DNA of 64,000 nucleotides from Zhengitettix transpicula (Eukaryota; Arthropoda; Insecta; Orthoptera; Tetrigidae), in NCBI GenBank assembly GCA_037074705.1, contig CM073591.1, positions 182,057,432-182,121,431 of the forward strand, read 5' to 3'. Positions 10,633-23,578 of this stretch are shown here, one piece after another. Within the stretch, counting starts at the first letter, position 1, and each line of letters starts with the position of its first letter. The translations under genes were made by a program, and so were the position numbers. The notes below the pieces were generated by a model, which was given only the letters and a program-made list of their open reading frames with translations, was not told the DNA's origin and made no database searches.

Positions 10633-13600
10633 ATGTCTAGCAGACAGTATTTAAGTGATCAGAAAGGTTCCTTCTTCTCTGTGGAAGAAGATGACGTTGA
10701 TGACGAAACATTTTTGCGAAATTCCAGAGTGAATTCGAATCTGTACCAGGAACGTGCTAGATTAGAAGACAGGAGACAGCAGTTACTGGATCGACGAAGG
10801 GAAATAGAAGAGAATACTTTAGAATCGTCCAATAGATCTATAGGTTTGTTACGTGATTCGGAACAAATTGGCGTGGCAACAGCAGAGGTACACTTTTTTT
10901 ATAGGAATTTAAGTAATCATTTCTTTCTCAGAGAAATACAACTTAAACCATTTGTGTTGCAGGAGTTGTTAAGACAACGTGAACAACTAGAAAAAACTGA
11001 GAAAAGGCTGGATGAAATTAATACTACACTAAGATTTAGCCAGAAACACATCCAAGGAATTAAGGTAGCATTATTATAGTATGATTGAATCCTGTTTGTA
11101 ACCATATAACTTATTATTAAGTGTTCTTCCTACTAGCAGGTCCTTTTGATTTGTAAATTTCTGTCCCCACTGTGTCCTTTCCTCAGCTTTTTAATTCATT
11201 GCTCAATTTCTTCAATTCTGTAGCAGGGCACTCTTCTTCCTCCGCAGCTTGGAATTTATTTCCAAATAGCCTACGGATATTCATCCTATAATACAACAGC
11301 TGCACAAATTTCATACAGAACATATTCCATTTAATAAACTCCATTACTTCATTTAATGTTGTCCAGTTTCCCAAATAAAGTGACCCACCGATGAGGAATA
11401 TTTAATATTTTGGTAGTTTGTTGTACATTATCAATCATTTGTGAAAGAGAGTCTTTCTTTTTACTACTACGGGCCTGGTTTACATGAAAGGAACTTGTCT
11501 TGTTTCACATTTATGTATATCACAGTTTTTTACCATTAAGCATAATAAATAATCTGGTAGTAGTCCAGTTTCCAATCTATAAATAAATGTCAAAACATCC
11601 ATTTGAACCTCCATATCATTATTTAGATGTCCTAGTTCTTTCAATATGTTACTTACATCTTTATTCAATACCGTTCTCGTCCCTTTATTGAAATTATTTT
11701 GTAACGCATCAAAATATTTTTTTGCCTCCATCATATGTATATTAGAGTAGAACTAAATTTAATTTAAACAATTTCTTCACAGATTTTGACAAAACTTTTC
11801 TCAGTTTGTACAATAAATTAACTTTGTTTACTATCTTGTTATTTACATATTCAAACTCATCTTTAAAACTAAGTTTATCAGGAATGTATACACCCAGATA
11901 TTTAAATTTTTGAACCTATTTTACTTGATTTACAACTATAAATTCTTTATTACAAATAACCATAATCATAGTGTTTTTGTCTATCTGTTTCATATAATTT
12001 AATGTAGTGAACAGGTTGTTAAGGTTGTCTAGCTTTATTTGCATTGATTGCTGTGTTATGAAACTAGAAAAAAAATTGCTGTTAATATTGTAATCAGCCT
12101 GCAAATTTGACAGATATTACATCATGTTCATGGAGAGGCTTTCACTTTGAACAATTTGGTCCAGTGACACAGTTAAATTTCAAATCTTATTCATAAAAGT
12201 TTAATATTCAATTTCTTGTATATTATATTTGAAATATTACATGAAATTATTTATGCAGCTCATGTCAGTTTTGAATACTCATTTTTATGGTCACTTTATT
12301 GAAAATTTTGAAACCACTCTTTTTTCCCCCTGTACCAACATGTAAGTTGCAATTAGCATAAATCATACATTTCATCATCTTTTTAGAGTGTATTTGGAAG
12401 TCTGAAGAATTATATAAGTGGGAAATCAGGAGAACAACCACCAAGCACACCAAATAAATTGCCAGAAGGATTTGATAAAACAAATTCCCCTTTGTATAGC
12501 ACAGTTACTACTAACAAACTTAGCCCTGACTCATCTCCAACTGATTCTCACCCAGGTAAGATGATTCATAGTATAACTATAGAGAGAAATTGACATATCA
12601 ATATAGGATGTACAGTCCAGTCACACCTGGTGCTGTAATGGGGATAGACCGGTTCTCACTTTAAAATGAAAATTTATGGCAACTTGGTAGGGTTGTTCTC
12701 TGAACATTGACACAAGGAAATATATTGTGTTCAGTTCTGTAGTAAACTACATATATTATGTATTTAATTTTAAGGATTTTTTATGTGTTCTTCAAATAAA
12801 GGAAAGGGTAGTCGTACAGAAGCTGCAGGTTTCAGGTCTGCAGCGGCATCCCTTTTAAGAATTTATTTTGAAGTTCCACTAAGGGTATTGACCGATAGGG
12901 CTTTGTCTGTGTGAGGATAGTTGAAAATTTCCAAGAACAATGAGGGACAGAATGTTTCTTTTACTGGCTGTGGGTGCGGAGGTAAATACAATCACCCCGC
13001 CAGGTGGACAAAGTTGAAGAGTATGGAGAGAGGCGCTGGGAGATAAACATCAATATGTGACTGGATAATCAATTCCTTTCATGATGACATACTGGTGACT
13101 TTTCTGAATAGCGCTGATCAGTTTAGACATAGGCTAAGAAAACTACAGTGAACATTTTTGTATTTACATTATTTTTATAATCACTTTTATTAATATTTTA
13201 TCTGGTCAGCATAAATATGTGGTTGCTGAAATCAGTGGGAGGGTAATAATAAAAATTTCTAAAGAAAGCATGACAATCTTGAAGTACTGTGAAGTGAAAT
13301 TTGTGGTTCCTGATTTCTTTTTAGGTTAAAAATTTTCAAAGAACACTATAATACTAAAATTTACTTTTAATCATATACATTATGGTTATAATAAATATGT
13401 TATTCTACCTCAGTATGTTTAACAAATATCCAATAGTAGGTAAAATAATAAATCATGTATATTGGAATGATATATGTTAAATGTGTCAGTTTGACTTGAC
13501 TGATAGTGGAGAATTAGAGAAGTATTTGGGGGCATTATTGCTTCTTAGATTTTGCAGATGCAAAGGAATTTCTGTCACATTCAATTAGAGAATTCCATAT

Positions 13601-14423
13601 TTCAGTAGACTCTAAGTCCTGTGTTAATCAACCGGGATAATTTCTCCAGGATTTTAATGAATGAATGAATTTATTTATTTGTGTATGTCAATGTAATTTT
13701 TTTAATGGACAAAATTTAAGTTCCATCACAGTTTATTATTATCAATTATCAAGAATGGGAAAAAGTTATATGAATTGATTTTACAACATTGTCAACAAAG
13801 TATCATATTATTCAAAGCATTATTTGTCACATTTCAATAGTCTAATTTATTAAATTAAAACAATACATTGGTTTATAAAATTCTACTGACAGAAACCATG
13901 TTGGCTACAAAACTCATTGTAAATTAATTACAGTAGTTTGATATTGAATATGTATTGGAAATGTATTTATTATGGTTTCTATTCAGTTTTGTTATAACTT
14001 TGCAGATTATTACAAGTTGATTGACAATTTTTTTTATATAAGAACGACTTGTGTGAATTGTTCTAACTGTATTTTCCCAGTAATAAAATGAAGGAGAGAA
14101 TTTGAATTTATGAAATTGCTATATGTACTATTGCATATATAAAATTTATATTTATTATTATAGGGCTCAGAGTGCGTGGATTACAACAAGACAGCAGTTA
14201 CAGTAATAATGCAAATAACTTTCAGAGTGCATTAAATCGTAACCTTGAAGAAATGTGTGGTTCACTGTCAAAGCTCAAAGGTCTAGCTCAAGGACTAGGA
14301 GAGGAAATAGACACCCAAAATGACATGCTTGACAGAATTACAGATAAAACTGAAAGAGCAGATGTTACAATAGGAGCTCAAAACAAAGACATGCAACGTT
14401 TACTGGGTGGTAAAAAGAAGTAA
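10633..14423 (+). CDS. Snap29: SNAP-29 (synaptosomal-associated protein 29), four exons
   Basis: Cytosolic Qbc-SNARE that supplies two helices to fusion complexes with a Qa syntaxin and an R-SNARE; the family acts in autophagosome-lysosome and general membrane fusion. Coding exons are 10633-10887, 10963-11064, 12387-12555 and 14164-14423, all with GT/AG borders. Together they give 261 residues plus TAA, close to the roughly 260 usual for the family. Residues 20-26 hold the acidic DDVDDET block. The Qb SNARE motif spans about 50-125, with the zero-layer glutamine near Q93 in EQLEKTEK. The block SQKHIQGIKSVFGSLKNYI is a SNAP-29 hallmark. A Ser/Thr/Pro-rich linker follows (about 125-185). The Qc motif is at about 200-258, with zero-layer Q227 in EEIDTQNDMLDRI. 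There is no cysteine-rich palmitoylation stretch as in SNAP-25. No N-terminal NPF is visible. Intron 1 is only 75 bp; introns 2 and 3 carry a LINE relic and an R2 repeat. Confidence 0.95.
11183..12110 (-). pseudogene. Non-LTR retrotransposon reverse transcriptase relic (in Snap29 intron 2)
   Basis: Several - strand frames together read as the C-terminal half of a LINE reverse transcriptase. About 11780-11910 gives FKYLGVYIPDKLSFKDEFEY, the 'FKYLG..id..L.f..H' palm/thumb block, then NLLYKLRKVL. About 11480-11734 gives FIYRLETGLLPDYL and DIHKCETRQ, which match the family's tail (lP.yl ... H.Y.TR). The rest decays toward 11183. There are frameshifts and stops throughout. It lies antisense inside intron 2. 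Confidence 0.6.
12739..13050 (+). repeat. R2 interspersed repeat, copy 1 (in Snap29 intron 3)
   Basis: About 300 bp matching, in inverted orientation, the copy at 52970-53260. Shared blocks include AACTACATATATTATGTATT, CAAATAAAGGAAAGGGTAGT, CAAGAACAATGAGGGACAGA and GCCAGGTGGACAAAGT. No long open frame was recognised and the element type is unknown. Confidence 0.7.
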
Positions 14424-14774
14424 CAGCTTGGGAAATGTTAAGGAAAGTTTCATTTCAAGTGTCTTGGATCAGTCTAAATTATATTACAGTATGTAATGTA
14501 TTTCACAGTTTTGTAATATCTTACAGTACAATACAATACTCACAAATAAGTAACTTAAAATAATTGCTTATTCTAGTTTGAAAATCAAATGGAGACTTGA
14601 ACATTCAGGGTTTTTTATATTTAAAATTAAATGCTCCAAACAGTTTATTTATGCTTGCCACTTAAGTACTCCTTTGTAAGTTTATAAATCTGTTTGTTAC
14701 TTAAAGTAGTCATTATTTTGGAAGAATTGTAATTAGGTTGAAAAATGAATGTAATTTGTTGTCCATTAATGTTT

Positions 14775-14780
14775 AATAAA
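14775..14780 (+). terminator. Candidate poly-A signal of Snap29
   Basis: First AATAAA downstream of the SNAP-29 stop, about 350 bases after TAA. Others follow (for example near 14911 and 15537), so the true 3' end is uncertain. Confidence 0.45.
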
Positions 14781-14789
14781 ATGATAAAT

Positions 14790-16020
14790 AGTGGAAGTGA
14801 TGTTCCAAATTTTTGTCTGGTACATCAGCTGTTTCCAGAAGTGATAAAATTTTGTGTTCATTGGAATTTGTGATACAGATTCTATTAATAATTTATTCAA
14901 TGTTGTATTTGTGAATAAATCTATAATGTGTTGCAATATATATAAATAGAAAAAAATGCTAAATGTGTTAAAGCAAACTGAAATTAATTTGTGAAGTGAT
15001 ATTTCAGACTTGTGGTTCAGAAGATATATTTAATACTCAATGAATCTCTTCCTTATATAAATAACTGTATATACATGTTATTATTTCTTATAGTTTAGTA
15101 ATAATTGTAAAAAATAATTATTTCTAGGTTAAACAGAAAATCTGAAATTAATGTCCAATTGGACATTACTTATGTAATAAATTTAAGTTCCTTTTATTTT
15201 GATAAATTATTTCTATTATATATATGCTGTACTTTTAAAAATTAAATCCTATTCAAAAACAATTTAACTTGCATTTATGATACGATTGCTACAAATACTT
15301 TATTATAATCTTGATGTTCATGTGTAGTGTCTTGTTTTTCTGATATCAATAATTTGAATTTATTTTTCAACACAGTTTGTGATATCTTATACTTTACACA
15401 TTCCTTATAAAATATGACAATGATTTATAGTACTTTATTTTTGTGGTGATTTATCATTTCATTACAGATATAGCACATTGTATTTTACACAGATTAACCT
15501 GTTCATATATACCTTTTGTATATATACCTTTTGTAATAATAAATTCACAAAATATTTAAAATGGCTGTAAATGATGATTTACAAAGAGCTCTTTTTTTTT
15601 TTAGTTTGTCATTTAAATACATTAACCAGTTATTCCCATAGTTTCACTTTGTATTAAGTTTTGTGAGCCCAAGCACTCTGTAAAAATGGAAGTATTGTGC
15701 TTTGATTGAAAATCTGAATATTTGACTGGCTTGAATTTTTGTGTAACAATATTGGGATTTTTTCTATAGTACATGTACTGTGATTTGAATTTTTACTATT
15801 TACTGTGAAGAAAATTGTTATGCAATTAATCATATATGATGAGTCTCATGTTAGATAATAAAAATACTTTATATGATTTATATATGGAATGTATTTACTT
15901 ATTTTGCTAAATTGAATTTCTACATACAGAATTTGGCCGAGAAATGCATTTCAAATTGGGATAATTTGATGAAGCATTTTCTATTTGTTTCTTGACTTAA
16001 GTCATTATTTTACTTTCTAT
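14790..16020. other. AT-rich 3' flank of Snap29
   Basis: No exon or family repeat recognised. It may be partly 3' UTR if a more distal poly-A site is used. Confidence 0.4.
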
Positions 16021-16025
16021 TTATT

Positions 16026-16700
16026 TACTCAATACCTGGGTGTCCGGCATTGCCCGGGTTGTCATATATCTAATTACAGTTGCTTTTGCGTTACTTTTAT
16101 GTAGTGCCCCTTCACCCCCAACCCTAAATGTGTTCCCCTCCCATGCTGAAAGGGGTTAAAATTATACACAAATAACATTGGTAGAAATACTATCAATATC
16201 ATTGACCCTGACAAATATTTATTCAACACAAATATCAAACATTTAACATGTTTGAAAATATCCATCCCTGCTTGGGGGAGTTAATTGCCAATCTGCAAGT
16301 CATAATTAAACTCAGTGACATCCATATCCCTGGATTTGACTCCAATCTCAGTTTTATTCAAATTATTTTCTTGTAATGCCTTCCACCACCACCTTTAAGT
16401 GTGATTCTTTACCATGCCATGAGCGGTTGAAATTATGCAACCATAATATCAGTAGGAACATTCAATCTCTTCGACCCTGAAAATTATTTATCAGACTCAA
16501 ACACTGAACATTTTAGAATGTTTGACAATTTTTACCCCCACTCCTGGTGGTGGTAGGTATGTCTCACCCCCACAGTACCATATCTCATGTTTTGAAGAAT
16601 AAGTTTACCACTTTTCGTTGCACTCTGTCCACGTGTTAAAAAATTGGTATAAAAATTAATGTAAATACATACACCCTTTTTTATTATATAGATAGATTAA
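16026..16700 (+). repeat. R3 modular repeat, copy
   Basis: Opens with the diagnostic GTCCGGCATTGCCCGGGTTG near 16040 and ends in ATTATATAGATAGATT (16682-16697). Inside are two related modules, each with CCCTG plus ATTTGAC/AACATGTTTGA-like and CACC-rich blocks. Related to 42963-43808. Confidence 0.6.
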
Positions 16701-17970
16701 TGCCTCAGTGGCAAAATATTTGAGACAGATCAAAGTAAGTATTTGATAAATATAGTTTTCTTAACAAATTAGATGCATTCTCTTTCCTATTTAAAGTTTT
16801 GAAATGTATAAGAAGTTTCTGAAAATTGATTTTATATTATGTTTTATTACCATAGGATGTTAATTGTCAGACTACAATTTTCAAAAATATGCATGTGTCC
16901 TTTACCTTGGTGATAGTAGTTTATGTGCACTATTTTCATGGCAGAACAGTGGTCTTGTACTGCCAAATTTATTTTTCTGTCACTCCTTAAATAATCTAGC
17001 ATATGATGTGAAAAACTGATTTTAATTATTAGCACTATTTGGAAGATGTCACTCCTGATGTTTTTTCTTCTGGCAGTGACGCAGCAGACACCTAATGACG
17101 GCCACCAAGGTGGTCAGAGAATCTTTTGTTCACAGAGAATTGTTTATTAAATTGTTGGCAGCTTGAACATAATAAATATTTGTCAATCAACAATCTATGC
17201 TTTTGATGAATCTGTGTCCAGAATTGTGTATATACTTTTCAACTTGTTAAACTGATTGCCCAGGGTGCTTTATGACTTTTGGGTCTTGATCAAAGTAGAA
17301 TTATGACGTTCCTAAATTACATTCATGTTGGGGAAAAAAAGAAACAATTTTTAAAAATCTACACGTTTACTATCACAAGAAACTTGAAATAATTTCTCAA
17401 CACTCCATGGAAACATATTACTTAAAATACAAAATGTTGGGTAGATGAAAGTTCTGTACCACATCTAGTTAGTCATGAGTCTCATACATGTTATGTTTTA
17501 ATTGTGAGTTGTCCCAAATTAGAATTTGAAATTTTGTAACAAGAAAAAATGTAGACCTTTGATTTTAAAATGTTATTGGTGCCCTGAGTAATTACGTCAG
17601 CTGCCTTAGGAAAATGGATTAAGTGTCCTGACTCCTTTGACTTCCAACACAAACTTTGCCTTTGTATATTTAATTCTGAAAATTAGTTTGAGCCGTCTTA
17701 TTCCCATGTATATGCAACAGTGGCACCTCATGAGTTTTTGAAATTACTACAAGTAACCATTTTTTACAATAACAACTACGTAAAATAATAATACAACAGT
17801 GATAGTGATACCAATACTCTGGTATGGCCCTTAATATACTACGTTCCATTTACAGTTCCCAATATATTGTCGACAATGTGGAATTTTTGTTGCTCGTTAT
17901 GAGTACCTTAACGTTATTTTCTAGTCTACTTTCTACTACACAACAATGGCTTCAGAACTAAAATGTGCAA
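16701..17970. other. No recognisable gene
   Basis: AT-rich with no recognisable exon, RNA or family repeat. Confidence 0.4.
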
Positions 17971-17971
17971 G

Positions 17972-18145
17972 TTTTTTATAATAACAAGCTACATGAGGAT
18001 AATCCAGAGGAAGGTAGCGAAGGGTTGACTACGGTCCGTGGACTACTCGACATTCGTCATGCATTTCCTTCTCCATGACTTGACCAGCTAGGAGGCAGCT
18101 GGCCGACTGTTCCAATGGGAGTAACGAACAACTATTACCCTGCTT
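17972..18145 (+). repeat. R1 repeat, diverged internally deleted copy
   Basis: Starts with the R1 outer end (ACAAGCTACATGAGGATAATC) and jumps to the GAGGAAGGTAGC block. It then reaches GGAGGCAGCTGGCCGACTG and CCAATGGGAGTAAC, omitting the middle of the R1 arm. Confidence 0.65.
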
Positions 18146-18149
18146 CTGA

Positions 18150-18625
18150 AAGTTGCAGTCGTGTTTTGCCCCCACAGTGGCGATTTCGGGTTCTAAAGAA
18201 ACACGTGTGAAGAAGTTGGTCAATTTTGCTCCACGGGTGTACATTAGTATACTGAACATGCGCACATTGTTTTCCCCTTCCATCCTCTGTTATAGGGGTA
18301 AAGGTAAAACCAGATTAGCCGGCAAGTTGAATGTGATAATTAAAGTCAGCGACATCCCTACCTATGGATTCGACTCCAATCTTGGATCTTTTTGCTTTAT
18401 TTTTATTTAATAGCCCACCACCATTGTCCTAAAGGTACTCTCCTTATCCTACATAAATATTTGCCGTTTAACATGTTTGAATATTTCCAACCCCCCCCCC
18501 CCCCTCTATCCCCGCTCACGGTCGTAAAGAACACGTGTACGAAATTTGGTTACATTTGCCCCGCGGGTGCAGATTTGTATGAAGAACATACATACGTAAT
18601 TACTGGCAATTTGATTTATTAGAAG
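18150..18625 (+). repeat. R3 modular repeat, partial copies
   Basis: Contains GACATCCCTACCTATGGATTC and CACCACCATTGTCC blocks in the same order as 16320-16400. A C12-C14 homopolymer lies near 18491-18504. It appears to be two eroded modules. Confidence 0.5.
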
Positions 18626-18811
18626 AAGATTACTAGCATTTACATAGTTTTACCATAGGTGTTACATGGTACTATTTTAACTTATTTAATGAATATAACT
18701 GTTATAAATGAACGTCAATATGTTATGTCCGATCATTTTTATATGAATTTGTTTCCTTCCTAACACATCAGAGTTACGAATAAGAAAGATAGCCAAACCG
18801 GATCTGGAATC

Positions 18812-18875
18812 GACACGCATAGCTTAGTTGGTAGAGCTTCCCGGTCGAGATATTTCAATCCTGATACTTTAATTT
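18812..18875 (+). repeat. tRNA-like head (SINE or tRNA pseudogene)
   Basis: ATAGCTTAGTTGGTAGAGC (18819-18837) is a good A-box / D-arm. TTTCAATCC (18852-18860) resembles a degraded B box / T-arm at plausible spacing. A full cloverleaf cannot be drawn, so it is more likely a tRNA-derived SINE or pseudogene than a tRNA. Confidence 0.35.
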
Positions 18876-19289
18876 AACATAATTACTTTTCACGGTATTT
18901 TAAAACTCTATTTCTTCTCAGACCGAGGATTGCATTCAGGTGATTTCGATGTAGTTTGGCTTTGGCGGCCGAAAATCAACAGAGAAGCACAAATCCATAT
19001 TGCATCCTGTTTGGAATTTCGTTTGGCCAACCCTGACGAAGAGTTGCGGTTTGGAGTCATCTCTTGGTAAAGTCAAGGTTAGAAATGCCACTTAAATGTC
19101 AAGGTCTTGTAGGTAGGACCTCATCTTCTACTTACATTCCGGAACGTCTTCCTCATTGCGCACAATGAATGTTTTTTGTGACAAAGACACTATCTGCTAC
19201 AATCCGAAGACATAGAGCAGTATTTTATACTGGTCAAAACTCATTTGATGGACACTTAAGGCTTTAGAATTATCGGCAGAATAAATTAG

Positions 19290-20880
19290 ATTTATTGATT
19301 GATAAGTGTTTGGGAGAGAAACAATTAAAAAACATGCTAAAACGGCCTATACTAGGGTCGATTAATTACTTTTCTGGATCTACGTTGTTTTTAGTGTGTA
19401 GTTACAACTCCTTAAAGCACCAAAAAGGGAAGGGTGGAGGGGAGTTACACAAAAAATGCGAAACAACCGAGATTGATGTCAAATCCAGAGTTATAGATGT
19501 CAAATGAGTTTAAATCTGGCATTCACTGTTAGTTATGTTGTAGTTCAGCCCCTTGGTGTGGACGTGGGGGCGGAAATAGCCGTTATATAAAAGTAATGAG
19601 TAAAGAACTGCGACTGGTATTGAATATGGGGTTATGGAATTACTCAGTTTAATTCTGACATTAACCATACTGGTTAAGATGTAGTGCAGCCCCTAGAAGT
19701 GGGGGCGGAAAGTGTGAAACAAATTTCCGAATACAATCTTCTAGGCGAAGTGTTCGCCTAGAAATGACGACAGAGCTTTTAGTCGTGGAAACGTTTCGTT
19801 CCACTATAATTATGCAAAACCCGGTTGAACTCTGAGGACAATATATTGAACAACTGCACCGTGAAAGGCTTCAATGTTTGATCAATTTTACCATGTTACT
19901 TACGATCCATGAAGAAACACTGAGGGGTTTCACAACGGTGCCGAAAGATTAAAATAAAGTCCTTATAAATGTTTGTGGCTGTATTTAGTACTCAAGATAT
20001 TACTTTTCAATTAACGAAGTCACTTTTCAATAACCGTATTTATATTAGCTATTATTTCACTCGTATTTCACAGACTACTTGTTTTCGACAAAATGACACT
20101 CCCAAATCGTTCAACGCTATCACTCGTTACGGTTTATCGCCGTGAGCTGATCACGGCCTCGCTGGCGTGAGTTAAGATACGAGATCAAAAATATACTATA
20201 TAAGACACACCGTCTCTTGGGGAGGTGATGGAGGGGTGATATTTACAAAAATCGTAAATGGCCATAATTGGCGTCAGAAAAGAAGTTTTCTAGGTCCCTT
20301 AAATTAATAGTGAGATTCTAGAATTTTTAAGGGTCAAATTTCAAGTCCAAAAGGCAAGGTGGAAGGGGTAGACATAAAAAGTAATGCAAAAAAGGCCGTG
20401 ATTATTGTCGATTCCGGAATTATAGGAGTCGGTGAGTTTACTTGTCAAATTATCCATGACGGTTAATGAAGTTTTATGTTACTCGATCTGAATGTGGACG
20501 AGGTTGACAAAGTTACCCGGAGTAGTTTTGACCCTCTGAAGGTACCAGGTTTTCTTTGGATAACAGCTATATTTTGGTCTCTGTTTTGTTAAAGGTTGTA
20601 TTTCTTTACTCCTTCAAAGTACCGGGAGTAGTTTTAGACTTTATTAAGTTAGCGAGTAATTTTTACAGTTTAAATTTGTCGTTAGTTTTAGACACTTTTA
20701 TTATATGTAGAAGGATACTTCCCGAATACCGCCAGTCATCATCCTGGTTTATTTGAAGTTAGATACCGAGGGGTTAAGTCAGAGAGGGGTTCGTAAAATG
20801 AGTAAATGTTCCAAACACTGGCGCTATTTATGCTGGTTAAATGAAATGTTTACCAAGAAATTAGTGTCAAATCAATTCTT
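19290..20880 (+). repeat. R3 modular repeat, eroded tandem modules
   Basis: Repeated blocks: GATGTCAAATCCAGAGTTAT (19473-19492), CAGCCCCT plus a GGGGGCGGAAA block (twice), GATCCATGAAGAAACACTGA (19905-19924), and AAAAAGGCCGTGATTATTGTC. The same blocks recur in the same order at 23640-24500 and 43380-44500. A 25-bp hairpin with 11-bp perfect arms (19739-19763, arms TTCTAGGCGAA / TTCGCCTAGAA) lies inside. Confidence 0.5.
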
Positions 20881-20934
20881 ATTTCCGCCTAATTTTAATA
20901 AATACGCTCAAGTAGTATATATATATGTATAAAT

Positions 20935-22529
20935 TGTAATAAATAAAAACAAGTTAATTAAATCGTCCCACGTTGAGTCGCCAAAAGTAATGAATACAAA
21001 TAAGGGATTTAATTTGGCCCACGTTGAGGCACCAAATTGTAATGATTATCAAAAGGAGATTAATTAATTAACAAACAAAATTTTATTGAATTATTTAAAC
21101 AATTAATTTTCTGTTTTAACAGGAAGGATCGAGAAATTATTACCACTTTAAACTTTACGATACAATTTATTTTATTTAATAGAAATCTATAACATTTTCT
21201 CTGAGGTTAAATACATTTTAAGTTTCAATGTTTAGAAATTTGATAACTCTTCTCTCAGGGTCGTTTACCTGGGCTTGATAAGTAAAAAACAATCATAGAA
21301 TTAATAAATTAAGAAATTAACAAACAAAACCAAAAAGATACGAACTAAATCTGACGAATACTTTTAACTATCGTTTACAAACTTAATTAACTTGGTTTCT
21401 GCTTACAAAAATGTTCGGCTGGTACCAGACTTAGATTCCTCGGCTCGGGCACACAATTTACACTAAAAAGGCCATGAATCACAGACTCTACAATTGATAG
21501 TCAAACACACGGTCGTAGTTATTGAATTTTCCTCCGGGAACTGGATCTGCTGCACCTCCGGATCATCAGCCAGACATATTGTCACACATTGTCTTTATGT
21601 GGAAAATGATTATCTCAGTACGCGTAGGAACCTTAATGTGGCGCTAAATATTTGATTACTCTTTGCAGTTTTTTTAAAATGTATCTCGCTGTCCAAACTT
21701 TATACTTGGATTTAAAAACTTGAAACTTTCTCGGTTGAATTTTATACTTAGGCCACGCTGTTCGTTCTCTCAAATTTTACTTCCTCTCCCGCCTACAATA
21801 TCAGACAGACTGCCGTTCCAGAAAACACGACAAAAGCCCGCCGACACAAAGTTTTCAATGTATTTTGTTACATACTGGACATGGGAGCAGTTCTCGTATC
21901 ACGCCAAATCTTTCACTTTACATCACAAATTATTTAAATGACTTTTTAATTAACAGGCCATAGTATTCCACTTTCTACACTATTTCAGTCAGCACTCGCG
22001 ATTAAATCCGTATCACATCACTGACGATCATCAGTTGATTTCCAATATTTCGTCGAATTGCGATATTATCTACAGGAAGCGAAATGGAATGACACTTTCT
22101 AAATATCAGTTCGCTTCAACCCTCAATAAATTGTACCATTGAAATCAGTTCAACGTCCGCCAGCACAACTTTTCCTATAAAAAACATATGTTTGTCTTCT
22201 TCAATATCTAGAAAGGATTTAACTATCCCTTTAACACTTGATAATCTATCTTTCACACGTAGACTTTTAAAGACTCATAATAATCAGTCCTCGCTGTCTG
22301 ACTACCACACACAGAGACTGAACTTAAACGCTTCCGGTTAGCTCGCATCGGAGACTGTACTTTAGTTAAAGCTTTTAATATTACACACTGCCGTCAATAA
22401 TACTTTCGTACCACTCCACATTTTTACGCAATTTTGACTGTTGCCTGCAATACCTTGGCCACAATATTACGCTGATAATATATATTATTGAATAATTTAG
22501 AAAAAATAGATATATAGGTCGTCATTACA
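20935..22529 (-). mobile_element. LTR element unit (5' LTR plus PBS-like sites), minus orientation
   Basis: An LTR of about 1.49 kb runs from 21038 (TGTAATGATT on +) to 22529 (ATTACA), with TGTAAT/ATTACA ends. Immediately left of it, on the - strand, is a primer-binding-site-like TGGTGCCTCAACGTGGGCC (21034 down to 21016). A second such site, TGGCGACTCAACGTGGGAC, lies 45 bp further left, and the unit ends at TGTAATAAATAAA next to an (AT)n run. No gag or pol follows, so the internal region is essentially deleted. Related units: 22540-23581, 35614-36539, 39433-40454, 55491-56473. Confidence 0.55.
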
Positions 22530-22539
22530 ATATGTATAT

Positions 22540-23578
22540 TGTAATACTAATTAAACAGGCTATTAATTGTTTTTAATATAATTTAATTGTTGGCGGTACG
22601 GGTGCTTAAAGACGACAATCGCAGCGGATCTTTCTTTGTTAACAATGGAGACTGTAGACGCTTAGAGAGAACTCAGCCTGGGTCGGGAAAGGATACACGT
22701 AAAAAGAGTCTGTTAATCTAAAAGCATGAATAGGGCTATCCAGAAGGTCCAACGGCGAGATATAATAGTTTACATAAAACGCAAGTAAACAGTTTGACGG
22801 AGAGACTCATAAAATCACAATTTGGAAGCCGAAGCTTTGCTTCACAAATTGAACTAATTTTCGCATAGGGAGACTTTGAGGAGACCTACGTCCGGCAACT
22901 GGCTGAGGGTGGGCTAATCCAGGTTCCAGAATAGCAGAGATCCAGAGCAACTACCGTGTGTTCAAAATCTAATGAGTAGAATCAGTGTATAATGGCCTGT
23001 TTAGTGTGTGTTGACTTCAAGCTACAAGAGTCCGAACTGTTACCAGAAGCACTGTCGTGAGTACAAAACAATTATTAATGACGATAATTGAAGGGTATAG
23101 TCAGATTTCGTTCGCGTTTTTCTTTTCATTCGTTTTCTTTTACTTTTGTATTTAATATTGTATTCCGTTAACTTCAATGAGTTTGGATTGTTAATGTTTT
23201 AGTTCATTGTATTTGTTCTTCCTATCAAACACAGTGAAGGCCCTGAGATAAAGAGAAATTCGACTTAGTTGATTGTAAAAATATGAATCTGTATTTTCAT
23301 AGAACGCCACGAATTAATCAAATAAAATTGAAATATTTGTTTGTTAAATTGATGGAATTCGGCGTGCAAAGCAGGTATTTATAAAACGTTTTACTGTGTA
23401 ATTATCAACAATAAATTTTTAAATACATAATAATTTTGTTAATTATTCCTATTAATTAAGACCACCTTTTTAATCATTACATATTTGGCGTCTTCAACGT
23501 GTGGCTAAGTATCATTCAAATTTTAATTAATTTATTTTATTTAATAATTTCTTTTATTTAAAGACTTGTTTGTTTATT

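Noticed and set aside
10633..14423. SNAP-25 or SNAP-23 instead of SNAP-29
   Set aside because: No palmitoylated cysteine cluster, and the SQKHI..IKSVFG block plus linker length are of the SNAP-29 type.
18812..18875. Functional tRNA gene
   Set aside because: Good A-box but no acceptor stem or intact T-arm; more likely tRNA-derived repeat.
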